A stretch of DNA of 9,775 nt from Actinomycetota bacterium (GTDB taxonomy: Bacteria > Actinomycetota > Actinomycetes > S36-B12), in assembly GCA_010029945.1 (NCBI GenBank), contig RGQW01000058.1, forward strand, positions 1 through 9,775, read 5' to 3'. The position numbers and the translations under genes were made by a program. Below the pieces are notes generated by a model. That model did not search any database and had not been told where the DNA came from. It saw only the letters and a list, made by a program, of their open reading frames with translations. This document shows, piece after piece, positions 1 through 5,838 of the stretch. The first letter of the stretch is position 1; every line of letters starts with the position of its first letter.

Positions 1-1
1 C

Positions 2-634
2 TTGGGGTCGCGGCGTTCGTCGATGTCCGGAATGGAAGTGGCACGCACGGTGGCCGCCTGTTTGGGCGAGGGCTCGCTGTTCTTCCTCGGTTCTTCGTCC
101 GTGGTCCGTCACGTGGGGAGTTTTGCCGGTCGTTCCCTGACAGAGGTCGAAGTTCTCGGCAACCGAGGAACGTCAGGCATTGACGGGTGTGTCTCCACTG
201 CCTGGGGTGCTGCGCTGGGCTTTCAGTCACTGGGTGGTGGACCGAGTGTGGCTCTCATCGGCGATGAAGCCTTTTGGTACGACTCGAACGCCCTTGCCGT
301 TCCGGCCACCGAACAGCGCCCCGACCTCGTCATCGTCGTTGCGGACAACGACGGAGCCGGGATCTTCTCCACGCTGGAGCAGGGTCAGCCCGCTTACTCG
401 CGGCACTTCGAACGAGTATTCGGAGTTCCGATGGGGGTGCAGATCGCGTCTCTCGCGACGAGCTTCGGTGCGTCGGTGTGTGAAGTGAACGATGCCGACG
501 AACTCGCGACGGCGGTTGCCGAACGACTGTCCGGCGGCGTGCATGTGGTTGTTGTGCGCACGTGCGATCGCGGTGTCGAGGCGGAGTTACTGACGAGCGT
601 GCGCGACGCGGTACGCCAGGCGATCGACGTTTAG
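2..634 (+). CDS. menD: MenD, 2-succinyl-5-enolpyruvyl-6-hydroxy-3-cyclohexene-1-carboxylate synthase (C-terminal part, 5' truncated)
   Basis: This is the C-terminal 210 residues of a thiamine-diphosphate enzyme; the reading frame is open to the left edge, so the start lies outside the window. MenD joins 2-oxoglutarate to isochorismate with loss of CO2, the first committed step of menaquinone synthesis in the cytoplasm. Visible residues 54-62 (NRGTSGIDG) match the MenD signature, residues 87-98 (GDEAFWYDSNAL) and 115-122 (DNDGAGIF) form the metal and thiamine-diphosphate motif, and FERVFGVPMGV (136-146) is also typical. The cofactor motif is a little divergent: family members I know usually read GDLAF..D.N.L and NNDGG. 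The TAG stop lies 11 bp from the stop of the converging isochorismate synthase gene, whose product is MenD's substrate. MenD is preferred over other thiamine-diphosphate enzymes because of the NRG-SGIDG motif and the neighbours. Confidence 0.93.
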   Translation: MGSRRSSMSGMEVARTVAACLGEGSLFFLGSSSVVRHVGSFAGRSLTEVEVLGNRGTSGIDGCVSTAWGAALGFQSLGGGPSVALIGDEAFWYDSNALAVPATEQRPDLVIVVADNDGAGIFSTLEQGQPAYSRHFERVFGVPMGVQIASLATSFGASVCEVNDADELATAVAERLSGGVHVVVVRTCDRGVEAELLTSVRDAVRQAIDV

Positions 635-645
635 TTCGTCTTCGG

Positions 646-1941
646 TTACACCGATGAGCGCGCTTCGAGCGCGCTTCGCATGGGAATGAATTTGGCCCGC
701 GATTCGGCGAGTTCGTGTTCGGGGTCGGATCCGGCAACGATCCCGCATCCGGCGAATGCTCGGATCGTGTGGGCCTGAGAGTCCACGAGTCCACAGCGCA
801 GCGCGATGCCGAACTCACCATCTCCACGAGCATCGAACCAGCCCACGGGTCCGGCGTACCTGTCCCTCGACATCCCTTCGAGTTCGCTAATGACGGTGAG
901 CGCGCGCTCGGTAGGTGTGCCGCAGACGGCTGCTGTGGGGTGAAGCGAGGCCGCCAAGGAGAGCAGCGACGCATCGTCGGCTAGCCGACCGGTGACGTCG
1001 GTGGCCAGATGCTGAACGTTCGCGAGTTCAAGCACCGTGGGACTTTCGGGGACGTCCATGTCGGTGCAGTGCGTTGCCAGGGCCTTGGCGACCGACCGCA
1101 CGGCGTAGGAGTGCTCGGCAAGGTCCTTGTCGCTGGCGAGCAGAGCTTGGGCGAGGCCGTGGTCTTCTTCGGTGTCTCCTTGGCGGCGCACCGTCCCGGC
1201 GAGGACGCGGCTGGTGACGAGGTCACCGGTGCGGCGCACCAGAAGTTCTGGCGTCGCACCGACAAGGTTCGCGACGTTGAACGTCCAGCATGTCGGGTAG
1301 TCACGGGCGAGGTGGTCCAGAATGCTCCGCACGTCGAGTTCGCCGTCAATGTCCGCGACGACGTCGCGGGCGAGGACAACCTTGTCGAGCTCGCCGGCGT
1401 TGATGCGCTCGACAGCACGTCCGACGGACTTCTCCCACTCCGGTGCGCTCAGAGAGCCTTCACGCCACGTCACAGTGGCCTGGCCCTGGCCGGCGGTGGA
1501 GTCGATGCGGGCAGATTGCATCGCCTCCGGCTCGACCCCGGGGGCGTGGATGGTTGTTACCCAGGCCTGATCTCCCCGCTGGCCGATGAGCGTCGAGGGA
1601 ACGACCACTTCTGAGGGGTCGTGGGGATCGAAAGAGAACGATGCGAAGGCCAGGGGTCCGGTGCCAGGAAGGCTGACGGAGTCATCGATCGCCATGGTGT
1701 CGCACAGCTCGGCCCACCAGCGCTGGGTACGGGCGAAACGCTCTACTCCACGAACTTGCAGGCGCGCGGCGCTACCCCACCCCACAAGGCCTTCCCCTCG
1801 ACGAACCCAGCAAACGTTGTCGTGGCTGGGAAGTTGGGAGAGGAGATCCTCCGGTGCCTCCAGGGGGCGTGTGGTCGCCACCAGGAGCGGGGGAGAGTCA
1901 AGATGGGGATGTCGCGACACCTGGCCAGGGTAGGGGCACAC
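646..1941 (-). CDS. menF: Isochorismate synthase (MenF/EntC family)
   Basis: The product is a chorismate-binding enzyme that converts chorismate to isochorismate, the entry step of the menaquinone branch. The GTG start at 1941 gives 431 residues, a normal length. The C-terminal two thirds carry the chorismate-binding domain: DKVVLARDV with Lys187, ATPELLV with Glu232, the AEH segment with Glu276, GTPTERA near residue 342, and AGCGIVAGSDPEHE with Glu408. The spacing of these acidic residues (44 and 132) equals that between the E. coli MenF catalytic and Mg2+-binding glutamates. The frame stays open back to 2076, but that would run into menG. The ATG at 1965 lacks a ribosome site, while GTG 1941 has AGAGGA 10 nt upstream, so 1941 is preferred; GTG 1920 is a weaker option. 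The gene converges on menD and diverges from menG, which favours menaquinone over siderophore or anthranilate synthesis. Confidence 0.92.
   Translation of the reverse strand: MCPYPGQVSRHPHLDSPPLLVATTRPLEAPEDLLSQLPSHDNVCWVRRGEGLVGWGSAARLQVRGVERFARTQRWWAELCDTMAIDDSVSLPGTGPLAFASFSFDPHDPSEVVVPSTLIGQRGDQAWVTTIHAPGVEPEAMQSARIDSTAGQGQATVTWREGSLSAPEWEKSVGRAVERINAGELDKVVLARDVVADIDGELDVRSILDHLARDYPTCWTFNVANLVGATPELLVRRTGDLVTSRVLAGTVRRQGDTEEDHGLAQALLASDKDLAEHSYAVRSVAKALATHCTDMDVPESPTVLELANVQHLATDVTGRLADDASLLSLAASLHPTAAVCGTPTERALTVISELEGMSRDRYAGPVGWFDARGDGEFGIALRCGLVDSQAHTIRAFAGCGIVAGSDPEHELAESRAKFIPMRSALEARSSV
657..678. repeat. Tandem 11-bp repeat that can fold as a hairpin; possible menD terminator
   Basis: AGCGCGCTTCG occurs twice in direct succession (657-667 and 668-678). 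Because AGCGCGCT is its own reverse complement, 657-664 can also pair with 668-675 as an 8-bp stem around a 3-nt loop, or 6 bp around 5 nt. The hairpin begins 22 bp after the menD stop and lies inside the last codons of the opposing menF gene (residues RSALEARS). No T run follows on the plus strand, so it is not a classical intrinsic terminator. It may still slow or end menD transcription, or it may be only a by-product of GC-rich Arg/Ser/Ala codons. Confidence 0.35.
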
Positions 1942-1951
1942 ACGACGGTTG

Positions 1952-1962
1952 TCCTCTGGGAG
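1952..1962. promoter_or_regulatory. Back-to-back ribosome binding sites of menF (-) and menG (+)
   Basis: On the minus strand AGAGGA (1952-1957) lies 10 nt before the GTG at 1941. On the plus strand GGGAG (1958-1962) lies 9 nt before the ATG at 1972. The two sites abut each other within the 30 bp separating the start codons and decide both starts. I see no convincing -35/-10 pair for either gene here, so the promoters probably lie inside the opposing coding sequences. Confidence 0.6.
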
Positions 1963-1971
1963 CATTCGGCC

Positions 1972-2670
1972 ATGACTCGAGCGCGCCTGGACAAGCAGCC
2001 CCGTGAAGTCGCGGCGATGTTTGATGAGGTAGCTCAGCGCTACGACCGGACGAACGACGTTCTTGCTCTGGGTCAAACGCGGCGATGGCGAAAGGCAGTG
2101 GCCGCCGCCGTGGGAGCGCTCCCCGGAGATCGAGTCCTTGATCTCGCTGCTGGAACTGGCACCTCCAGCGAGCCGATTGCCGCAGCCGGACCCTTCGTGG
2201 TCGCGTGTGACTTCTCCTTCGGGATGCTCTCGGTGGGTCGAGACCGCAACCCTCGGCTGTCTTTCGTTGCCGGGGATGCCTTGTCACTTCCCTTCGCCGA
2301 TGACGCCTTCGATGCGGTGACGATCTCTTTCGGGTTGCGCAACGTGCACGATCGAGATGCCGGGTTACGAGAATTGCTTCGAGTAACGCGGCCCGGTGGA
2401 CGCTTGGTGGTGTGCGAGTTCTCTCATCCCACATGGGCGCCGTTTCGACGGGTGTATTCGGAGTACCTGATGGGTGCCGTTCCCGCGGTTGCCAGTCGTG
2501 CTTCGTCGAATCCCGACGCGTACGTGTATCTCGCCGAATCCATTCAGTCGTGGCCCGATCAGCAGGAATTGGCGCAGGATCTCTTGGCGGCCGGCTGGCA
2601 CAAGGCGGCATGGCGCAACCTCTCCGGGGGCATCGTCGCGCTGCACCGAGCCGTCAAAGCAGATGCCTGA
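1972..2670 (+). CDS. menG: Demethylmenaquinone methyltransferase (MenG/UbiE)
   Basis: This 232-residue SAM-dependent methyltransferase adds the ring methyl group to demethylmenaquinone, the final step of menaquinone formation. It acts on a membrane-embedded lipid. The first UbiE signature is at residues 24-39 (YDRTNDVLALGQTRRW), SAM motif I at 55-65 (VLDLAAGTGTS), the acidic residue after strand 2 at Asp80, and GDALSLPF at 101-108. FGLRNV is at 120-125, followed by the second signature RVTRPGG....CEFS. The length matches the family. The ATG at 1972 is chosen because the UbiE N terminus (RLDKQPREVAAMFDEVA) begins there and GGGAG lies 9 nt upstream; the frame is open further upstream only as antisense of menF. 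In this window the bacterium appears to use menaquinone, so MenG is more likely than a ubiquinone enzyme. The gene stands 173 bp upstream of nuoA. Confidence 0.94.
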   Translation: MTRARLDKQPREVAAMFDEVAQRYDRTNDVLALGQTRRWRKAVAAAVGALPGDRVLDLAAGTGTSSEPIAAAGPFVVACDFSFGMLSVGRDRNPRLSFVAGDALSLPFADDAFDAVTISFGLRNVHDRDAGLRELLRVTRPGGRLVVCEFSHPTWAPFRRVYSEYLMGAVPAVASRASSNPDAYVYLAESIQSWPDQQELAQDLLAAGWHKAAWRNLSGGIVALHRAVKADA

Positions 2671-2686
2671 CGCGAGCGGGCAGGCC

Positions 2687-2717
2687 TTGTCACGACGGTG
2701 GGCTCGCCCACTATGAT
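2687..2717 (+). promoter_or_regulatory. Predicted nuo operon promoter
   Basis: TTGTCA at 2687-2692 matches the -35 consensus TTGACA at 5 of 6 positions, and TATGAT at 2712-2717 matches the -10 consensus TATAAT at 5 of 6. The spacer is 19 nt, slightly longer than the usual 17. The pair lies just after the menG stop, within the only substantial gap before nuoA, and would start transcription near 2724, leaving a leader of about 120 nt. The call rests on sequence match and position only. Confidence 0.5.
2698..2711. repeat. Perfect inverted repeat in the nuo promoter spacer
   Basis: GTGGGC TC GCCCAC is a perfect 6-bp inverted repeat (stem GTGGG/CCCAC with a CTCG loop as RNA). It ends at the base before the predicted -10 element. 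As DNA it could be an operator between -35 and -10. As RNA it would be a short hairpin 27 nt after the menG stop, but no T run follows, so it is a poor intrinsic terminator. No specific regulator is recognised. Confidence 0.4.
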
Positions 2718-2726
2718 TTCGGTGGT

Positions 2727-2742
2727 CGTGAAGATTTTCACA
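2727..2742. promoter_or_regulatory. Candidate Rex (NADH/NAD+ sensor) operator at the nuo promoter
   Basis: CGTGAAGATTTTCACA contains the inverted repeat GTGAA-N4-TTCAC. Compared with the actinobacterial Rex operator TGTGAAC-N3-TTCACA it differs at the first base (C for T) and at position 7 (G for C). The site lies 9 bp after the predicted -10, over the expected transcription start, where a bound repressor would block RNA polymerase. From known biology, Rex in Streptomyces releases DNA when NADH is high and controls respiratory genes. Regulation of this nuo operon by Rex is inferred; no rex gene is in the window. Confidence 0.5.
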
Positions 2743-2791
2743 AGCGCGCAAAGTGTGACATTTTCTTCTCGCCCGTAGGACATCCGGGATC

Positions 2792-2803
2792 GTCTGCACA
2801 GAC
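2792..2803. repeat. Short inverted repeat in the nuoA leader
   Basis: GTCTG CA CAGAC is a perfect 5-bp inverted repeat in the untranslated leader, 40 nt before the nuoA start. It is followed by the smaller CCGC-T-GCGG (2803-2811). Stems this short are expected by chance in GC-rich DNA. Nothing resembling a known riboswitch or leader peptide is seen in the leader. Confidence 0.2.
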
Positions 2804-2826
2804 CGCTGCGGACACGACGACCTAGC

Positions 2827-2832
2827 GAGGAG
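2827..2832 (+). promoter_or_regulatory. nuoA ribosome binding site
   Basis: GAGGAG lies 11 nt before the GTG at 2844. An in-frame TAG at 2823-2825 rules out any earlier start, so the GTG is the first possible nuoA initiation codon. Confidence 0.75.
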
Positions 2833-2843
2833 CAGCCGGCGCC

Positions 2844-3203
2844 GTGAACGTCTACACGCCGATTTTTGTTCTCGGGGCTTTGGCCTTCGGCTTCGCCGCG
2901 TTCTCTGTCGTCATCGCGTCCTTCACCGGCCCTCGTCGCTACAACCGGGCCAAGTACGACGCCTACGAATGCGGCATCGAACCGACCCCTCAGCCCATCG
3001 GTGGCGGTCGATTCCCGGTCAAGTACTACCTGACCGCGATGATGTTCATCATCTTCGACATCGAGCTTGTCTTTTTGTACCCGTGGGCAGTCTCGTTTGA
3101 CGCGCTCGGAGCCTTCGGTCTTGTGGCGATGATGCTGTTTCTTCTGAACTTGGCCGTTCCCTACGTCTACGAGTGGCGACGCGGCGGATTGGAGTGGGAC
3201 TGA
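2844..3203 (+). CDS. nuoA: NADH-quinone oxidoreductase subunit A
   Basis: This 119-residue membrane subunit of complex I sits at the junction of the peripheral and membrane arms, next to the quinone tunnel. Three membrane segments are visible at about residues 7-27, 62-82 and 88-110. The conserved loop KYDAYECGIEP (37-47), including Cys43, and the motif FDIELVFLYPWA (71-82), with acidic residues Asp72 and Glu74 in the second membrane helix, identify the family without doubt. Translation begins at a GTG with GAGGAG upstream. It is the first gene of the nuo operon and is followed by nuoB after one base. The likely control is the promoter and Rex-like site in the 173-bp gap upstream. Confidence 0.97.
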   Translation: MNVYTPIFVLGALAFGFAAFSVVIASFTGPRRYNRAKYDAYECGIEPTPQPIGGGRFPVKYYLTAMMFIIFDIELVFLYPWAVSFDALGAFGLVAMMLFLLNLAVPYVYEWRRGGLEWD

Positions 3204-3204
3204 C

Positions 3205-3759
3205 ATGGGCCTAGAAGAGAAGTTGCCGTCAGGCGTTCTGCTGACGAGTGTCGAGAAGGTCGCCGGTTACGCGCGGAAGGGTTCACTGTGGCCTGCCACC
3301 TTCGGGCTCGCATGCTGCGCTATCGAAATGATGGCAACCGGTGGCCCTCGTTACGACATCGCGCGTTTCGGTATGGAGGTCTTCCGCGCGTCGCCACGTC
3401 AGGCAGATTTGATGATCGTGGCGGGCCGTGTGAGCCAAAAGATGGCTCCGGTTCTGCGGCAGATCTACGACCAGATGCCCAATCCCAAGTGGGTACTCGC
3501 CATGGGCGTGTGTGCCTCTAGTGGTGGGATGTTCAACAACTACGCGGTCGTGCAAGGTGTCGATCACGTAGTGCCCGTCGATATGTATCTACCGGGTTGT
3601 CCTCCGCGGCCAGAAATGCTGATCGACGCGATCTTGAAGATCCACGATCAGATCCAGGACATGAAGCTCGGCGCCAATGCGACGGCGGAGATGGTTGCCA
3701 GCGAGCAACTCGCGTTGACATCGCCGAGCACTGCGGAAATGAAGGGGCTGCTGCGTTGA
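3205..3759 (+). CDS. nuoB: NADH-quinone oxidoreductase subunit B
   Basis: This 184-residue peripheral subunit carries iron-sulfur cluster N2, which passes electrons to menaquinone. The four N2 ligands are visible: the tandem Cys37-Cys38 (LACCAIEMM), Cys103 (GVCASSGGMF) and Cys132 (YLPGCPPRPE). ATRGGPRYD-like loop residues (ATGGPRYDIARFGMEVFRASPRQAD, 44-68, quoted in part) match NuoB. The ATG follows the nuoA stop by one base and has GGAG 10 nt upstream (3191-3194). The last residues after about 155 form a short variable tail. Its TGA overlaps the TTG start of nuoC by four bases, which suggests translational coupling. Confidence 0.97.
   Translation: MGLEEKLPSGVLLTSVEKVAGYARKGSLWPATFGLACCAIEMMATGGPRYDIARFGMEVFRASPRQADLMIVAGRVSQKMAPVLRQIYDQMPNPKWVLAMGVCASSGGMFNNYAVVQGVDHVVPVDMYLPGCPPRPEMLIDAILKIHDQIQDMKLGANATAEMVASEQLALTSPSTAEMKGLLR
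3742..3747 (+). promoter_or_regulatory. nuoC ribosome binding site supporting a TTG start
   Basis: AAGGGG lies 8 nt before TTG 3756, inside the end of nuoB. No ATG or GTG in the nuoC frame is similarly placed; the next candidate is GTG 3777, which lacks a comparable site. The site therefore supports initiation at TTG. Confidence 0.6.
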
Positions 3760-4460
3760 CCGAGTCCGGCATTCCGGTGGTACCGGAGGGAGTAAGCGAA
3801 CTCGACGTCGTCGGCGTTCGCCGTGGCTCCTTCCAGGTGTCAGGATCGGGAGACACCAGCGGTTTCGGCGGCCTGGTGTCGCCGATCGTCATGCCGGCAC
3901 CGACCGAGCGGCCGTACGGCGGTTGGTTCGACGAGCTCGCCGATGAGATCGAACTGGCCCTCACCGATCGCAATCTGCCTGTGTCCTCGGTTATCGACAA
4001 GGTCGTAGTTGACCGCGACGAAATCACCTTTTTTGTTCTGGCTGAGCACATCGTCGACTTCGCCCGGATGCTGAGAGACGAGCCGGGTCTTCGTTTCGAA
4101 ATGTGCTTGGGAGTCAACGGCGTGCACTACCCCGAAGACAAGGGACGGGAGTTGCACGCTGTGTATCCGTTCTTGTCGATCACGCACAATCGCCGAATCC
4201 GCGTCGAAGTGACGGCGCCTGATGCGAACCCCCACATCCCCTCGATCGTTGGCATCTACCCGTCGAATGATTGGCATGAGCGCGAGACATGGGACTTCTT
4301 CGGGATCGTCTTCGACGGCCACCCGGGCCTGACGAGGATCGAAATGCCAGACGATTGGGCGGGTCACCCGCAGCGCAAGGATTACCCGCTCGGTGGCATT
4401 CCGGTCGAGTACAAGGGAGCCACCATTCCCGCTCCGGATAATCGGAGGGCGTACAACTGA
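3756..4460 (+). CDS. nuoC: NADH-quinone oxidoreductase subunit C
   Basis: This 234-residue subunit (30-kDa type) is a structural part of the hydrophilic arm and helps hold NuoB and NuoD near the quinone site. The family signature is clear toward the C terminus: HERETWDFFGIVFDGHP, then RIEMPDDW and RKDYPLGGIPVEY. The N-terminal segment up to PTERPYGGWFDELADE includes the actinobacterial-type stretch GSGDTSGFGG. The start is taken as TTG 3756 because it overlaps the nuoB stop as TTGA and AAGGGG stands 8 nt before it. GTG 3777 is the alternative and would remove seven residues. The frame extends back to 3597 only as an overlap with nuoB. NuoC is a separate protein here, unlike the fused NuoCD of E. 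coli. Confidence 0.95.
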   Translation: MTESGIPVVPEGVSELDVVGVRRGSFQVSGSGDTSGFGGLVSPIVMPAPTERPYGGWFDELADEIELALTDRNLPVSSVIDKVVVDRDEITFFVLAEHIVDFARMLRDEPGLRFEMCLGVNGVHYPEDKGRELHAVYPFLSITHNRRIRVEVTAPDANPHIPSIVGIYPSNDWHERETWDFFGIVFDGHPGLTRIEMPDDWAGHPQRKDYPLGGIPVEYKGATIPAPDNRRAYN

Positions 4461-5815
4461 TGAGCGACGTCACTTACAGCTCCGCGGCCGATCCGGGTGA
4501 GGATGTCTACGCGGATAGTTATGAAACTTTCGACGGGACGATCTACAACCTCGCCGGCGGCGATTGGGACTCGATAGCCGCTGCACCCGAGGGGGAGAAA
4601 GAGCGCATCGTCGTCAACATGGGCCCGCAGCACCCGTCCACCCACGGCGTGCTGCGCCTGGTGTTGGAACTCGATGGAGAAACCGTCACCGACGCTCGGT
4701 GCGGTATCGGCTACCTGCATACCGGTATCGAAAAGAACATGGAGTACCGCACGTGGGTCCAAGGCGTCACGTTCGTCACGCGCATGGACTACCTGACCCC
4801 GTTCTTCAACGAAGCCGCCTACGTGCTCGCGGTAGAAAAACTCCTCGGTATCAGTCAGGACATTCCCGAGCGGGCCAACGTCATCCGAGTTCTGATGATG
4901 GAGTTGAACCGCGTCTCCTCGCACCTCGTTGCGCTTGCCACGGGCGGAATGGAACTCGGGGCGCTGACCGCCATGACCTTCGGTTTCCGGGAGCGCGAAC
5001 TCGTACTGGATTTGTTCGAAATGGTCACCGGGTTGCGAATGAACAGCGCTTTCTTCCGACCGGGTGGAGTGGCCCAGGATCTTCCCAGCGATGGCGAAAA
5101 AGCTATTCGGGACACACTCCCACTGCTGCGCAAGCGGATGAAGGACACGGCCGACCTGCTGATCGACAACGCGATCTGGATGGGGCGCACCGTCGATGTC
5201 GGCTACCTCGATTTGCAGGGCTGCATGGCCCTGGGGATGACGGGTCCGGTGTTGCGGTCAGCCGGGTTGCCGCACGACCTGCGGAAATCCCAGCCGTACT
5301 GCGGCTACGAGACGTACGAATTCGATGTTCCCACGCAAACGTCCTGCGATGCGTACGGACGATTCCTCATTCGCATCGCCGAGATGCACGAATCACTGAA
5401 GATCGTCGAGCAGTGCCTGGATCGCCTGACCCCAGGGCCTGTCATGGTCCAAGACAAGAAGATCGCCTGGCCGGCGCAACTGTCCATCGGCTCCGATGGT
5501 CAGGGGAACTCGACGGAACACATCAAACACATCATGTCGGAGTCGATGGAGTCGTTGATCCACCACTTCAAGCTCGTCACCGAAGGCTTCACCGTGCCCG
5601 CCGGGCAGGCTTACGTAGCAGTGGAGTCGCCGCGTGGAGAGCTCGGAGCACACGTGGTCAGTAGCGGGGGAACCCGCCCGTACCGCGTGCACTTCCGCGA
5701 CCCGTCCTTTAACAACCTGCAAGCAACCGCCGCCATGTCCGAGGGCAGCATGGTCGCCGACGTCATTGCCGCCGTCGCGAGCATCGACCCCGTCATGGGT
5801 GGCGTGGACCGATAG
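4460..5815 (+). CDS. nuoD: NADH-quinone oxidoreductase subunit D
   Basis: This 451-residue (49-kDa type) subunit forms most of the quinone-binding pocket of complex I with NuoB. MGPQHPSTHG occurs at residues 54-63, giving the quinone-site His58 and His62. Tyr111 in TRMDYLTPF lies 49 residues after His62, the same spacing as His38 and Tyr87 in Thermus Nqo4. IGYLHTGIEKNMEYRT and the C-terminal DPVMGGVDR are also typical. About 50 residues before the core form an acidic, poorly conserved extension. The ATG overlaps the nuoC stop by one base (TGATG), with GGAGG 11 nt upstream at 4444-4448. The protein is related to hydrogenase large subunits, but the complex I context and lack of nickel-binding Cys pairs exclude that function. 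Confidence 0.97.
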   Translation: MSDVTYSSAADPGEDVYADSYETFDGTIYNLAGGDWDSIAAAPEGEKERIVVNMGPQHPSTHGVLRLVLELDGETVTDARCGIGYLHTGIEKNMEYRTWVQGVTFVTRMDYLTPFFNEAAYVLAVEKLLGISQDIPERANVIRVLMMELNRVSSHLVALATGGMELGALTAMTFGFRERELVLDLFEMVTGLRMNSAFFRPGGVAQDLPSDGEKAIRDTLPLLRKRMKDTADLLIDNAIWMGRTVDVGYLDLQGCMALGMTGPVLRSAGLPHDLRKSQPYCGYETYEFDVPTQTSCDAYGRFLIRIAEMHESLKIVEQCLDRLTPGPVMVQDKKIAWPAQLSIGSDGQGNSTEHIKHIMSESMESLIHHFKLVTEGFTVPAGQAYVAVESPRGELGAHVVSSGGTRPYRVHFRDPSFNNLQATAAMSEGSMVADVIAAVASIDPVMGGVDR

Positions 5816-5838
5816 CGAAGACCGGAGAGAAGCCACAG

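Noticed and set aside
1009..1614. Open frame of 201 codons antisense to menF
   Set aside because: It mirrors the conserved chorismate-binding domain; composition is typical of a shadow frame, and no family match is recognised.
1621..1971. Upstream extension of menG to 349 residues
   Set aside because: The extra 117 residues are antisense to menF and do not match MenG/UbiE, which normally begins near the chosen ATG.
1942..2076. Longer menF start at ATG 2076 (476 residues) or ATG 1965
   Set aside because: The extension lies antisense to the conserved N terminus of menG and has no family similarity that I recognise; ATG 1965 has no ribosome site, while GTG 1941 does.
2698..2711. Intrinsic terminator of menG
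   Set aside because: The stem is 5-6 bp with no T run after it, and it overlaps the predicted nuo promoter spacer, so termination is not well supported.
2755..2781. Second possible nuoA promoter (GTGACA and TAGGAC)
   Set aside because: The spacer is only 15 nt and the -10 is weak, while the upstream TTGTCA/TATGAT pair is better.
2559..3206. Open frame of 215 codons antisense to nuoA and the nuo promoter
   Set aside because: It crosses the intergenic region and the nuoA coding strand with no recognisable domain; long antisense frames are common in GC-rich DNA.
3597..3755. Upstream extension of nuoC to 287 residues
   Set aside because: It overlaps the conserved end of nuoB in another frame, is Arg/Asp-rich, and has no ribosome site; TTG 3756 fits operon spacing.
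5816..5838. Internal promoter or regulatory site between nuoD and nuoE
   Set aside because: Only 23 bp long, and it holds just the nuoE ribosome site.
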